Of a DNA stretch of 64,000 nucleotides, positions 52,714 to 62,183 are shown piece after piece. A program made the translations under genes and the position numbers. Position 1 is the stretch's first letter, and every line of letters begins with the position of its first letter. The notes beneath the pieces were generated by a model that saw only the letters and a program-made list of their open reading frames with translations, ran no database searches and was not told the origin of the DNA. This stretch comes from Salegentibacter sediminis. GTDB lineage: Bacteria > Bacteroidota > Bacteroidia > Flavobacteriales > Flavobacteriaceae. Where the stretch lies: NCBI RefSeq assembly GCF_002078605.1, contig NZ_MSJR01000003.1, forward strand, positions 248,001 to 312,000. Reading direction: 5' to 3'.

Positions 52714-54186
52714 ATGCTACTACTGGACTGGATTGTTCTTTCCATTTATTTCCTAATGCTAATAAGCATTGGTGTTTGGGCTTATTCTCGCGTTAAAAAT
52801 TCAGCAGATTTTTATACCGCAGGGGGAAACCTGCCGTGGTGGTTATCTGGGGTGTCGCATCATGTTTCTGGATATAGCGGGGCGGTCTTCGTTGCCTATG
52901 CCGGGATTGCATACACTCATGGCTTTACTTTATATGTTTGGTGGGCCTTTACCGTAGGCTTAGCCACCCTGGTTGCAGCTTTTTATATTGCGCCCCGATG
53001 GTCTAGATTAAGAATTTTTGCATCGATCCAATCTCCAACAGAATATTTGTTAGTTCGTTATAATCTCTCGACGCAACAGCTTATAGCCTGGGCAGGAGCT
53101 ATAATCAAAATATTTGATACAGGTGGAAAATTAGCGGCTATTGCTGTCTTGTTGAATGTCTTTAGCGGGGCTCCAATCAGCCTGGGAATATTTTTAGTAG
53201 GTGGTGTTTCTTTAATATATATTACTATTGGTGGATTATGGGCGGATGTATGGAATGATTTTGGGCAATTTATTGTTCAATTGTTAGCAGGGCTAACTAT
53301 GTTTGTTATGATTATCCTTAAGTTAGATGATGGACTGAGTGGGATATTCAGTATGTGGGAGGAATTACCGGATTCTCATTCTGATTTTTTCCATGATCCG
53401 TTTACTTTCAGCTTTATGCTGGTGATGTTAGTGATCAATTTTTTTAGCTATAGTGGGGGAACCTGGAACCTTGCTACCAGGTTTATTTCTTCCACTTCGG
53501 GTAGCACTGCCCGAAAGGCGGCAATTACTTCCTCTATTCTTTATTTCATATGGCCTTTGATTTTACTTTATCCGATGTTTGCCTCACCTATATTTTTTGA
53601 AAATATGGAAGACCCTACCTTATCTTATGGGAAAATGGTATTGGAGTTTCTACCTCAGGGTTTAGTTGGATTGGTTTTAGCTTCATTATTTGCCAATACC
53701 TTGTCTATGACTGCTTCAGATTCAAATACGGTATCTGCGGTAATTAGTAGGGATATACTCCCTGTAATATTTCCGAAGATCAGAAAATTTTCCCGAAAGA
53801 AAGCCTTAAAGTTAGCCAGGGTTACCACATTTAGCTTTACCCTATTAACTATAATCGTAGCCTTAAACGCAAGTTATTTTGGAGGCGTTTTTGGACTTAT
53901 TATCGCATGGTTTGCAGCCTTACTGGGGCCAATTTCAATCCCTATGATTTTAGGCCTTTTGCCCGTTTTCGCAAACAGTGATGGGCGTGCAGCAATAATT
54001 TCGATACTGGGAGGCCTCTGTACTTTTGTTGCTCTTAAAATTTTCCCGGTTGAAAGCCTGGCCATTGAAATTGGAGGTCCTACCCTTATTTCTTTTTTAT
54101 TATTTATCCTGTATGGAGCCCTTAATAAGAAAGAACCACCGGAGAAGGTAAAGGAACTACATTTAAATTTAGATAGGAATCATTAA
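52714..54186 (+). CDS. Sodium/solute symporter (SSS family)
   Basis: 490 residues with about 13 transmembrane helices. SSS signatures include DFYTAGGNLPWWLSGVSHHV with SGYSGAVFVAYAGIAY, WSRLRIFASIQSPTEYLLVR, GGLWADVWNDFGQFIVQL and the ASLFANTLSMTASDSNTVSA segment near the sodium site. It should carry mono- or disaccharides released in the periplasm across the inner membrane with Na+. Position between the esterase and nagA suggests glucuronate, an N-acetylhexosamine or a small oligosaccharide as cargo. Confidence 0.92.
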   Translation: MLLLDWIVLSIYFLMLISIGVWAYSRVKNSADFYTAGGNLPWWLSGVSHHVSGYSGAVFVAYAGIAYTHGFTLYVWWAFTVGLATLVAAFYIAPRWSRLRIFASIQSPTEYLLVRYNLSTQQLIAWAGAIIKIFDTGGKLAAIAVLLNVFSGAPISLGIFLVGGVSLIYITIGGLWADVWNDFGQFIVQLLAGLTMFVMIILKLDDGLSGIFSMWEELPDSHSDFFHDPFTFSFMLVMLVINFFSYSGGTWNLATRFISSTSGSTARKAAITSSILYFIWPLILLYPMFASPIFFENMEDPTLSYGKMVLEFLPQGLVGLVLASLFANTLSMTASDSNTVSAVISRDILPVIFPKIRKFSRKKALKLARVTTFSFTLLTIIVALNASYFGGVFGLIIAWFAALLGPISIPMILGLLPVFANSDGRAAIISILGGLCTFVALKIFPVESLAIEIGGPTLISFLLFILYGALNKKEPPEKVKELHLNLDRNH

Positions 54187-54197
54187 ATTGATTTAGT

Positions 54198-55352
54198 ATG
54201 GAAAGCGTGGTAGGTAAGCATTATAAAGATAAAAGCCCTATTCTTATTGAATTTATGGATGGATACATTCAAAAGATAAGTCCATTTTCTGGTAAGGCAA
54301 CATCAGGAATTCTTGGGCCTGGGTTTGTGGATCTGCAAGTAAATGGTTTTAATGGGTTTGATTTTAATGAGGAAGGCCTTTCTCCAGCTAAGGTAGTTAA
54401 ATTAACCAAAGATCTTTGGAAGGAAGGCGTTACTACTTATTTTCCAACTCTTATCACTAACGATAAAGAGAAAATCCATACTTCAATAAAATGCATTGTC
54501 AAAGCCTGTGAGGATTCTCTGATTGAAGATAGTATCGGCGGAATCCATTTGGAGGGGCCATTCCTTTCTAAAAAAGATGGGCCCAGAGGGGCACATCCCA
54601 AAAATTATATTCAAGCTCCGAACTGGGAATTATTTTGCCAGTGGCAGGACACTGCCCAGGGGAGAATAAAACTAATTACTATTTCCCCAGAGTGGTCAGA
54701 ATCCTCCAAATTTATTGAGAAATGTGTTGCATCGGGGGTTAAAGTTGCCATTGGGCATACAGCGGCAACAGGTGAACAAATAACTGAAGCAGTTAAAGCA
54801 GGTGCTAGTATGTCCACTCATCTGGGGAATGCGACCCATCTTAGCCTGCCCCGGCATTCTAATTATATCTGGGATCAATTAGCAAATGAGCGTTTATGGT
54901 GTAGTTTAATTGCTGACGGCTTTCATTTACCAGAATCCATCCTTAAGGTCTTTTTGAAGGTTAAAAAGGGGCAAAGCCTATTAGTTAGCGATTCCACAAA
55001 ATTTGCTGGGTTACCTCCAGGAGTCTATAATTCCCATATAGGAGGTGAGATTGAGTTGACAAAAGGCGGGCGCTTACAGATGAGAAATGCACCTAAAATG
55101 TTAGCAGGCTCCGCAAAAACCTTACGATGGTGTATCGAACATTTAGTCCGTAATGAGCTTACAAGTCTCGAAAATTCATTGGAAATGTGTACCCTAAAAC
55201 CGGCAGAAGTTATGGAGCTGGGAACTCTCGGTTTTGAGCGCAACAAGAAAGCAGACCTTATTCTTTTTGAATATTCTAATGGGAATTTGAAAATTTTAAA
55301 AACTATAAAATCTGGAAAGGTGGTCTATGAGGACCAACAATTAGATAATTAA
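54198..55352 (+). CDS. nagA: N-acetylglucosamine-6-phosphate deacetylase
   Basis: 384 residues of the amidohydrolase fold. LGPGFVDLQVNGFNGFDFNE carries the modified first metal motif (HxH replaced by Q-x-N, normal for NagA). IHLEGPFLSKKDGPRGAHPK holds the metal-binding glutamate; VAIGHTAATGEQI and MSTHLGNATHLSL the histidines; and LLVSDSTKFAGLPPG the catalytic aspartate. It makes glucosamine-6-phosphate and acetate, feeding NagB. No GlcNAc kinase is seen in the window, so phosphorylation must be done by an enzyme elsewhere. Confidence 0.92.
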   Translation: MESVVGKHYKDKSPILIEFMDGYIQKISPFSGKATSGILGPGFVDLQVNGFNGFDFNEEGLSPAKVVKLTKDLWKEGVTTYFPTLITNDKEKIHTSIKCIVKACEDSLIEDSIGGIHLEGPFLSKKDGPRGAHPKNYIQAPNWELFCQWQDTAQGRIKLITISPEWSESSKFIEKCVASGVKVAIGHTAATGEQITEAVKAGASMSTHLGNATHLSLPRHSNYIWDQLANERLWCSLIADGFHLPESILKVFLKVKKGQSLLVSDSTKFAGLPPGVYNSHIGGEIELTKGGRLQMRNAPKMLAGSAKTLRWCIEHLVRNELTSLENSLEMCTLKPAEVMELGTLGFERNKKADLILFEYSNGNLKILKTIKSGKVVYEDQQLDN

Positions 55353-55443
55353 CTATAATCAAGGGAGAATTTGCTATTAAGTAACCTTTCAAATTCGGCC
55401 AGTCTTAAATAAAAATGAAATTCTTATTTAAAATTTAAAATCA

Positions 55444-57045
55444 ATGAAAATCATAAAGCTTTTTTTACTAGTGGTCTTATTCTGGTCAGATCCGACAAGC
55501 GCTCAAAACGGGATAAATATTATACCTCAACCTAATTCCATAGAGTATAGCGAAGGTAAGCTGATTTTAGATAAAGACCTGGCAATCATTGCGGAGGATT
55601 CCCTCGGTAATGAAGCCCACTTTTTATCAGAAATTCTAAAAAAGGGTTTCGGTCAAAAACCCGGGATTAAATCTAAAGGGAAGGGATTCCATTTAGAAAT
55701 AGATAAAAGTTTACCGGAGGTAATAGGGGATGAAGGCTATATACTTGAAATAGGAGAGCAAGAAATTTCAATTAAAGCTCATACTGCCAGGGGTGTATTT
55801 TACGGTATACAATCCTTTAGACAGTTGCTCCCTGAAGAATTTGAATTTATGACCTATAAAAAAGATATTTCCTTACCCAAACTGAAGATAACCGACCATG
55901 CCAGATTTTCATGGAGATCTTTCATGTTGGATGAGTCCCGTCATTTTAAAGGGAAGGCTGTCGTAAAGGATTTACTTGATCAAATGGCTTTATTAAAGAT
56001 GAATACATTCCATTGGCACTTAACAGATGACCAGGGATGGAGAATTGAAATCAAGAAATATCCTAAATTAACCGAAATCGGTTCCAAAAGGAAGGATACT
56101 CAAAAGGCAAGAAAAAGCGATGAAAGAACCGGGGAACCACATGAAGGGTTTTACACGCAACAGGATATTAAAGAAGTGATTGAATATGCTAAAAAACTTC
56201 ATATTGAAATTGTTCCTGAAATTGAGATGCCCGGCCACGCCATGGCGGCAATAGCAGCTTATCCATGGTTAGGATCTTTAGGTACAACCAAAGAGGTTTC
56301 CGTTATTTTTGGTAAGATGGACGATTCATTTTTGATAAGTGATCCTAAGGTTGTTAAGTTTTTGGAAGATGTGTTAGACGAAGTAATGAATTTATTTCCT
56401 GGTAATGTAGTTCATATTGGAGGTGATGAGGTAAATTTTGACACGTGGCAAAACAATGCAGAAATTCAAAATTATATGGAGAAGAAAAACTTAAAGACGC
56501 CTGTGGATTTACAAATTTATTTTACCAACGGAATTTCCAATTATATCGATGAAGCAGGAAAAAGGATGATGGGATGGAATGAAATTATGGGTGATGATAT
56601 TCATGGGGAACGCAAAAGTGAGGATCTTGAGGTAGAACAAAAATTGGCTTCATCTGCAATCGTACATTTTTGGAAAGGAGATTTAAAATTAATTAATAGA
56701 GCTGTGGAAGAAGGTTATGATGTAGTGAACTCAAATCACTGGGATACTTATTTGGACTACACTTATGAACGACTACCATTAAAAAAATCTTATGCTTTTG
56801 ATCCTGTACCTAAAGGCCTTGAAGAAAGGTACCACGCCAAAATCCTTGGATTAGGCACTCAAATGTGGAGTGAGTGGATTCCTACTGTAGAAAAGATGGA
56901 GAAACAAATTTACCCAAGGTTGGCTGCCTATGCGGAGGTAGGTTGGACATCCCCAGATCAAAAAAGTTTTGAACGATTTCAACATAAACTTGAACTACTT
57001 AAGGAAAGATGGGAGTTGAAGGGTATAAATTATCATAGCGATTAA
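55444..57045 (+). CDS. Beta-N-acetylhexosaminidase, GH20
   Basis: 533 residues. Signal peptide (cleavage after TSAQ), GH20b domain (about 25-150; GYILEIGEQEISIKAHTARG then VFYGIQSFRQLLP), then the catalytic barrel with RFSWRSFMLDESRHF, MNTFHWHLTDDQGWRIEIKK, EIEMPGHAMAAIAAYPWLG and VVHIGGDEVNFDTW (D328-E329, substrate-assisted catalysis). The C-terminal TQMWSEWIPTVEKMEKQIYP is also typical. It removes terminal beta-GlcNAc or GalNAc in the periplasm. 91 bp separate it from nagA; no terminator or gene is seen there. Confidence 0.95.
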   Translation: MKIIKLFLLVVLFWSDPTSAQNGINIIPQPNSIEYSEGKLILDKDLAIIAEDSLGNEAHFLSEILKKGFGQKPGIKSKGKGFHLEIDKSLPEVIGDEGYILEIGEQEISIKAHTARGVFYGIQSFRQLLPEEFEFMTYKKDISLPKLKITDHARFSWRSFMLDESRHFKGKAVVKDLLDQMALLKMNTFHWHLTDDQGWRIEIKKYPKLTEIGSKRKDTQKARKSDERTGEPHEGFYTQQDIKEVIEYAKKLHIEIVPEIEMPGHAMAAIAAYPWLGSLGTTKEVSVIFGKMDDSFLISDPKVVKFLEDVLDEVMNLFPGNVVHIGGDEVNFDTWQNNAEIQNYMEKKNLKTPVDLQIYFTNGISNYIDEAGKRMMGWNEIMGDDIHGERKSEDLEVEQKLASSAIVHFWKGDLKLINRAVEEGYDVVNSNHWDTYLDYTYERLPLKKSYAFDPVPKGLEERYHAKILGLGTQMWSEWIPTVEKMEKQIYPRLAAYAEVGWTSPDQKSFERFQHKLELLKERWELKGINYHSD

Positions 57046-57053
57046 AATTATTG

Positions 57054-58460
57054 ATGATGAACCAACCTTCCTTCATAACAGAAGACTTTTTACTGGAAAA
57101 CCATTTTTCCAGAAGCCTTTATGAAAACTATTCTAAGGATTTGCCAATAATTGATTATCATAATCATTTGTCTCCAAAGGATATTGCTGAAGATAAACAA
57201 TATTCGAATGTTACAGAGCTCTGGTTGGCGGGCGATCATGCAAAATATCGGGCCATGAGGACCTATGGTGTAAAGGAAAGGTACATTACTGGTCAGGCAA
57301 GCAATAGGGAAAAATTTATGGCCTGGGCAAAGACGGTACCCTACACAATCAGAAACCCTATTTACCATTGGACCCATTTAGAACTGAAGCGTTATTTTGG
57401 CATAGACAAGCTGCTGAATGAAAAAACTGCCGAGGGAATTTATGAGGAAATAAATTCTCAATTGGAGAAACCTTCAAATTCCTGTCGAGGCTTTTTAAAT
57501 AAAATGAACGTTGAATCCCTATGCACTACCGAAGATCCAATAGATGACTTAAAACATCATAAGCAAATTAAAGAAAGTGATTATAAAGTTAAAGTTAGTA
57601 CCTCATTTCGTCCAGATAAGGTGATCCAAATCGAATCAGGAAATTATCTAGCCTATTTAGAAAAATTAGGAGAAATTTCCAATATAGAAATCACTTCTTA
57701 TAAGAATCTGAAAGACGCATTGTATAAGCGAATTGAATATTTTCATGCCAATGCTTGTCGATTATCTGACCATGGCTTGGGTAATCTACCTTTTGAGCAG
57801 TTTAAAGATTCAGAGATAAATAATCTTTTCAAAAAGAAGCTCCAGGGAGGAATGCTTTCCTATACAGAGGTAAATAAATTTAAAACAGCACTGCTGTTAT
57901 ATCTTGGTGAGATGTACCATGAATTTAGTTGGGTGCAACAATACCATCTCGGAGCGCTAAGGAATAACAATACCCGAATGTTCAAAAAATTAGGACCGGA
58001 TTCTGGTTGGGATTCCATAGGAAATTTTGATCACAGTAGAGGACTTTCCAGGTTCCTCGACGCTCTTGATGTCAAAAATAAACTTTCCAAAACCATACTT
58101 TATAATCTAAACCCTGCTGATAATGCCGTATTTGCTAGTATGATCGGGAATTTCAATGATGGCAGCATAAAAGGGAAGGTTCAATATGGAGCTGCATGGT
58201 GGTTTTTAGACCAGAAAGAGGGTATTATTAACCAGTTGAATACACTTTCCAATATGGGACTTCTTAGTTGTTTTGTAGGAATGCTCACCGATTCCCGTAG
58301 TTTTTTATCCCTAAACAGGCATGAATATTTCAGAAGAATTCTTTGTAACGTTTTTGGAAAGGAAATGGCCTCCGGGGAACTGCCCCGGGAAATCGATTTA
58401 ATTGGAAAGACTATCGCTGATATTAGTTATTTTAATGCTAATGAATATTTCGATTTCTAA
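57054..58460 (+). CDS. uxaC: Glucuronate isomerase
   Basis: 468 residues from the ATG at 57054 (the TTG just before is not needed). Family features: FITEDFLLENHFSRSLYENY, PIIDYHNHLSPKDIAEDKQY with the metal-binding HxH, WLAGDHAKYRAMRTYGV, VSTSFRPDKV and the C-terminal SFLSLNRHEYFRRILC. It converts D-glucuronate to D-fructuronate (or galacturonate to tagaturonate) in the cytoplasm. It begins the uronate catabolic block and overlaps kdgK by 1 bp (TAATG). Confidence 0.96.
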   Translation: MMNQPSFITEDFLLENHFSRSLYENYSKDLPIIDYHNHLSPKDIAEDKQYSNVTELWLAGDHAKYRAMRTYGVKERYITGQASNREKFMAWAKTVPYTIRNPIYHWTHLELKRYFGIDKLLNEKTAEGIYEEINSQLEKPSNSCRGFLNKMNVESLCTTEDPIDDLKHHKQIKESDYKVKVSTSFRPDKVIQIESGNYLAYLEKLGEISNIEITSYKNLKDALYKRIEYFHANACRLSDHGLGNLPFEQFKDSEINNLFKKKLQGGMLSYTEVNKFKTALLLYLGEMYHEFSWVQQYHLGALRNNNTRMFKKLGPDSGWDSIGNFDHSRGLSRFLDALDVKNKLSKTILYNLNPADNAVFASMIGNFNDGSIKGKVQYGAAWWFLDQKEGIINQLNTLSNMGLLSCFVGMLTDSRSFLSLNRHEYFRRILCNVFGKEMASGELPREIDLIGKTIADISYFNANEYFDF

Positions 58461-59482
58461 TGGAAACAAACGTTGAACAAAAGAAGGTAATAACATTTGG
58501 CGAAATTTTGATGAGACTTTCTCCTTCGGGGAAGCGTTTGTTATCTCAGAGTAATCAATTAAACTTTTTCTTTGGGGGTACCGAAGCAAATGTTGCTATG
58601 GCTTTGGCCAATTGGGATAATAAGGTTGAATTTGTTTCTGCAGTATCTGATGATTTTATAGGAAAAAGTAGCTTGGCCTTTCTTAGGCAATCTGGTGTAA
58701 GTACCCTTCATATCCAGAGGAATCCTCATCCGATGGGGCTGTATTTCATGGAAGAAGGCACCTCATTACGTTCGACTCAGGTTATTTATAACCGCCTTTC
58801 CAGTGCTTTTGCCAATATAGACTGGGAAGATGTAAAATGGGAGGATATTTTAAAAGAGGCAAAAATTTTTCATTGGACCGGTATCACTCCGGGAATCTCC
58901 GAGAAAACCTATCAAGGTCTAAAGCGGGCCCTGAGGTTAGCTGCAGAACTAGGGGTGGAGATTACGGTGGATCCGACTTATAGAAAAAATCTTTGGAATT
59001 ATGGGAGGGGGTCCCGGGAGGTGCTTCAGGAATTCATTTCAATTTCAAATGTCTTTTTCGGAGGAACTAATGAGATTAATGAGATTTTGAATACGAATTT
59101 TAGTAATGATAAAAACAATTTTATTAAGGCCGCTCAGGAGCTAATGAAAAGCTATCCTTCCATTAAAAAAGTGTTTGATAAGGTTCGGATTAGTCAGGGT
59201 GCTTCAAGCCATCGAATTTATGCCAGGTACTGGAACGGGCAGCAATACTTTTCCACTGATGAAATCGAGATAAATCCGGTTACAGACCGTATAGGCACAG
59301 GGGATGCTTTTGTTGCAGGTATTATATTTACTATGGATAAATATGATGAACAGTCGGTTCTGGATTTTGCCAATGCATCCTGTGCGATAAAACATACCAT
59401 TGTTGGTGATGTTAATTTAGCTTCAGAGGAAGAGATATGGAAAATAGCAAAAGGTAATATTGAAGGACGAATAAACAGATAA
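58460..59482 (+). CDS. kdgK: 2-keto-3-deoxygluconate kinase (PfkB family)
   Basis: 340 residues. PfkB features: ITFGEILMRLSPSGKRLLSQ at the start, FGGTEANVAMALANWDNKVE, and DRIGTGDAFVAGIIF with the catalytic aspartate. It phosphorylates KDG to KDPG. The assignment to KDG and not another sugar rests on context: it lies between uxaC and the KDPG aldolase. Translationally coupled to uxaC by the TAATG overlap. Confidence 0.92.
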   Translation: METNVEQKKVITFGEILMRLSPSGKRLLSQSNQLNFFFGGTEANVAMALANWDNKVEFVSAVSDDFIGKSSLAFLRQSGVSTLHIQRNPHPMGLYFMEEGTSLRSTQVIYNRLSSAFANIDWEDVKWEDILKEAKIFHWTGITPGISEKTYQGLKRALRLAAELGVEITVDPTYRKNLWNYGRGSREVLQEFISISNVFFGGTNEINEILNTNFSNDKNNFIKAAQELMKSYPSIKKVFDKVRISQGASSHRIYARYWNGQQYFSTDEIEINPVTDRIGTGDAFVAGIIFTMDKYDEQSVLDFANASCAIKHTIVGDVNLASEEEIWKIAKGNIEGRINR

Positions 59483-59486
59483 AATC

Positions 59487-60158
59487 ATGGCAGATTATAG
59501 TCGAATTGAAGTAGTGGTTGAAATGGAAAAATCGGGTCTTGTCCCAGTTTTCTATCATCCCGACATACAGGTATGTAAAGAAGTAATTAATGCTTGCTAT
59601 AAAGGTGGTGCACGTATTTTTGAATTTACAAATCGTGGCGATTTTGCTTTTGAAGTTTTTAGTGAGCTTATCAGATATTGTAAAGATAAATTGCCGGGAA
59701 TGATCCTTGGGGTGGGTTCGATTGGCGATGCATCCTCCGGTGCACTCTTCCTGGAAATGGGAGCCAATTTTATCGTTTCTCCAGTCCTTCGGGAAGATAT
59801 TGCAGTGCTATGTAACCGTAGAAAAATATTGTGGATTCCTGGTTGTGGTTCCCTAAACGAAATTGCACGGGCAGAAGAATTAGGTTGCGAACTGGTGAAA
59901 GTCTTTCCAGGAAGTGTTTATGGCCCAGAATTCGTGAAGGCTATTAAAGGACCGTGCCCATGGACAAGTATAATGGTTACAGGAGGAGTTTCTATTTCAA
60001 AAGGGAATTTAGAAAAATGGTTTGAAGCTGGCGTAAAATGCGTTGGAATTGGCTCAAAACTAATATCTGAAGATATTATTTCTAATAAGGATTATCAATT
60101 GTTAACCCAACGCGTTGACAAGACCCTTTCCCAAATATCTACCTTGAGAAATAAATAA
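59487..60158 (+). CDS. eda: KDPG/KHG aldolase
   Basis: 223 residues, class I aldolase barrel. GGARIFEFTNRGDFAFEVFS holds the conserved glutamate, LGVGSIGDASSGALFLEMGA and NFIVSPVL the phosphate-binding strands, and LVKVFPGSVYGPEFVKAIKG the Schiff-base lysine (K in LVKVFPG). It splits KDPG to pyruvate and glyceraldehyde-3-phosphate. 4 bp after kdgK. Confidence 0.95.
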   Translation: MADYSRIEVVVEMEKSGLVPVFYHPDIQVCKEVINACYKGGARIFEFTNRGDFAFEVFSELIRYCKDKLPGMILGVGSIGDASSGALFLEMGANFIVSPVLREDIAVLCNRRKILWIPGCGSLNEIARAEELGCELVKVFPGSVYGPEFVKAIKGPCPWTSIMVTGGVSISKGNLEKWFEAGVKCVGIGSKLISEDIISNKDYQLLTQRVDKTLSQISTLRNK

Positions 60159-60168
60159 AATAATTAGC

Positions 60169-60975
60169 ATGAATAAATTAAAGGGAAAAGTAGCAATAAT
60201 TACAGGAGGGAATGGCGTTCTTGGCGGCGCCATGGCTCACGGCCTTGCCGCTGAAGGGGTAAAGGTTGGTGTTTTGGGCCGTTCGCCTGAGACTGTTGAA
60301 AAACGTGTAAAGGAAATTCAGGAAGCTGATGGTACTGCCTTAAGCCTCATTGCAGATGTACTGGATAAACAAAGCCTCGAAGAAGCCAGAGATAAAGTTC
60401 TCAAACAATGGAAGAAAATCGATATCCTAATTAATGCTGCAGGCGGAAATCTAAAAGGCGCGACAATTGGTCCAGATCAGGACTTTTTTGACCTTTCTAT
60501 GGAAGATTTTAGCAGAGTGAATGACCTGAACCTCAAAGGGACGGTGCTTCCTACTTATGTTTTTGGGAAAGGTATGGCTAGCCTCAAAAAAGGGAGTATA
60601 ATCAATGTGTCCTCTATGGCTGCGCAATCGGCATTAACCAGGGTAGTAGGTTATAGTGCCGCCAAAGCTGCAGTAGATAATTTTACCAGATGGCTTGCTG
60701 TAGAAATGGCTCAGAAATATGGAGATGGTTTTCGCGTGAATGCCATTGCACCCGGGTTTTTTATCGGGGAACAGAACCGAAACCTGTTATTGGAGAAAGA
60801 TGGAAGTTTGACAGCACGAGGAGAGATTATTATTAACCAAACCCCCATGAAGCGCTTTGGAAAACCTGAAGAATTGCGAGGAGTCACGAATTGGCTGGCT
60901 GGGGAAGCCGCCTCTTTTGTAACCGGGATTGTAGTTCCTGTCGATGGTGGATTTGGAGCATTTAGTGGCGTATAA
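60169..60975 (+). CDS. uxuB: D-mannonate (fructuronate) oxidoreductase, SDR type
   Basis: 268 residues of the short-chain dehydrogenase fold: GGNGVLGGAMAHGLAAEGVK is the cofactor loop, NAAGG the NNAG-like motif, and the catalytic S-Y-K set is seen in INVSSMAAQ and VVGYSAAKAAV. E. coli UxuB belongs to a different, long-chain family, but SDR-type fructuronate reductases are common in Bacteroidota and Bacillus. The assignment rests on its place between eda and uxuA. Confidence 0.87.
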   Translation: MNKLKGKVAIITGGNGVLGGAMAHGLAAEGVKVGVLGRSPETVEKRVKEIQEADGTALSLIADVLDKQSLEEARDKVLKQWKKIDILINAAGGNLKGATIGPDQDFFDLSMEDFSRVNDLNLKGTVLPTYVFGKGMASLKKGSIINVSSMAAQSALTRVVGYSAAKAAVDNFTRWLAVEMAQKYGDGFRVNAIAPGFFIGEQNRNLLLEKDGSLTARGEIIINQTPMKRFGKPEELRGVTNWLAGEAASFVTGIVVPVDGGFGAFSGV

Positions 60976-60984
60976 TCTATAGAC

Positions 60985-62166
60985 ATGGCATTAGAACAGA
61001 CCTGGAGATGGTACGGACCCAGTGATCCGGTTAGTCTTCAAGATATAAAACAGGCAGGTGCAACAGGTGTTGTAACCGCGCTCCATCATATTCCTAATGG
61101 GAAAGTATGGAAAACGCAAGAGATAATTAAACGAAAAGAGGAGGTGGAAGCCTCTGGACTTACATGGTCAGTGGTAGAAAGTATACCGGTGCATGAAGAA
61201 ATAAAAAAGAGGAATGGCAATTTTGAGAAATATTTAAATAATTACAAGCAGAGCATCAGAAATCTGGGAAGTTGCGGAATTGATACGGTATGCTATAATT
61301 TCATGCCAGTCCTTGACTGGACCCGAACCGATTTGGCCTACGAAATGCCTGATGGGTCAAGAGCCCTTAGATTTGATGCAGCTCAATTTGCTGCTTTTGA
61401 ATTATATATTTTGAAAAGGCCAGGTGCAGAAAAGATATATTCTCAAAAACGAAAGCAGGCAGCCAAAATTGCTTTGGAAAAACTATCTGAAGAGGAAAGG
61501 AAGATTTTAGTGAATAACATTATTGCCGGTCTGCCTGGAGCTGAAGAGGGCTATACCCTGGATCAATTTCAGGCGGTTCTGGATGAATATCGGGATATTG
61601 GTGAAGAAGAGCTAAGAGAAAATCTTCATGAATTCCTCAGGGAAATAATTCCAGTTGCTGAAGAAGCTGGGGTTTTTATGGCCATTCACCCTGATGACCC
61701 TCCGTTTCCTATTTTAGGACTTCCAAGGGTGGTAAGTACAGAGAAAGATGCGAAAGCTTTATTGGAGGTTATAGACAGTCCTTATAACGGTTTGTGTTTT
61801 TGTACTGGTTCTTACGGAGTATTAAAAGAAAATGATCTGCCAGGAATGATCAATAGACTTGGTAGCCGTATCAATTTTGTTCATTTAAGAAGTACTCGTA
61901 GGGATGCTGAAGGCAATTTTTACGAGGCAGATCACTTGGATGGGGATGTAGATATGTATTCTGTGATGAAAGCTTTGATAAAGGAACAACAAAAAAGAAT
62001 TTCCGAAGAAAGGAAAGATTATAGATTACCTATGCGTCCGGACCATGGACACCAAATGCTTGATGATCTTCAGAAAAAAACCAATCCCGGCTATTCAGCA
62101 ATTGGGAGATTAAGGGGCCTTGCGGAACTTCGTGGACTGGAATTAGGGATTGAAAGGAGTCTTTAG
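60985..62166 (+). CDS. uxuA: Mannonate dehydratase
   Basis: 393 residues. UxuA family pattern from the first residues: [20 protein letters not shown] and [18 protein letters not shown], then [48 protein letters not shown] and [20 protein letters not shown] with metal-binding C/H residues, ending in [11 protein letters not shown]. It dehydrates D-mannonate to KDG. 9 bp after uxuB in the same operon. Confidence 0.97.
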   Translation: MALEQTWRWYGPSDPVSLQDIKQAGATGVVTALHHIPNGKVWKTQEIIKRKEEVEASGLTWSVVESIPVHEEIKKRNGNFEKYLNNYKQSIRNLGSCGIDTVCYNFMPVLDWTRTDLAYEMPDGSRALRFDAAQFAAFELYILKRPGAEKIYSQKRKQAAKIALEKLSEEERKILVNNIIAGLPGAEEGYTLDQFQAVLDEYRDIGEEELRENLHEFLREIIPVAEEAGVFMAIHPDDPPFPILGLPRVVSTEKDAKALLEVIDSPYNGLCFCTGSYGVLKENDLPGMINRLGSRINFVHLRSTRRDAEGNFYEADHLDGDVDMYSVMKALIKEQQKRISEERKDYRLPMRPDHGHQMLDDLQKKTNPGYSAIGRLRGLAELRGLELGIERSL

Positions 62167-62183
62167 AATATAACAGAAGATCA

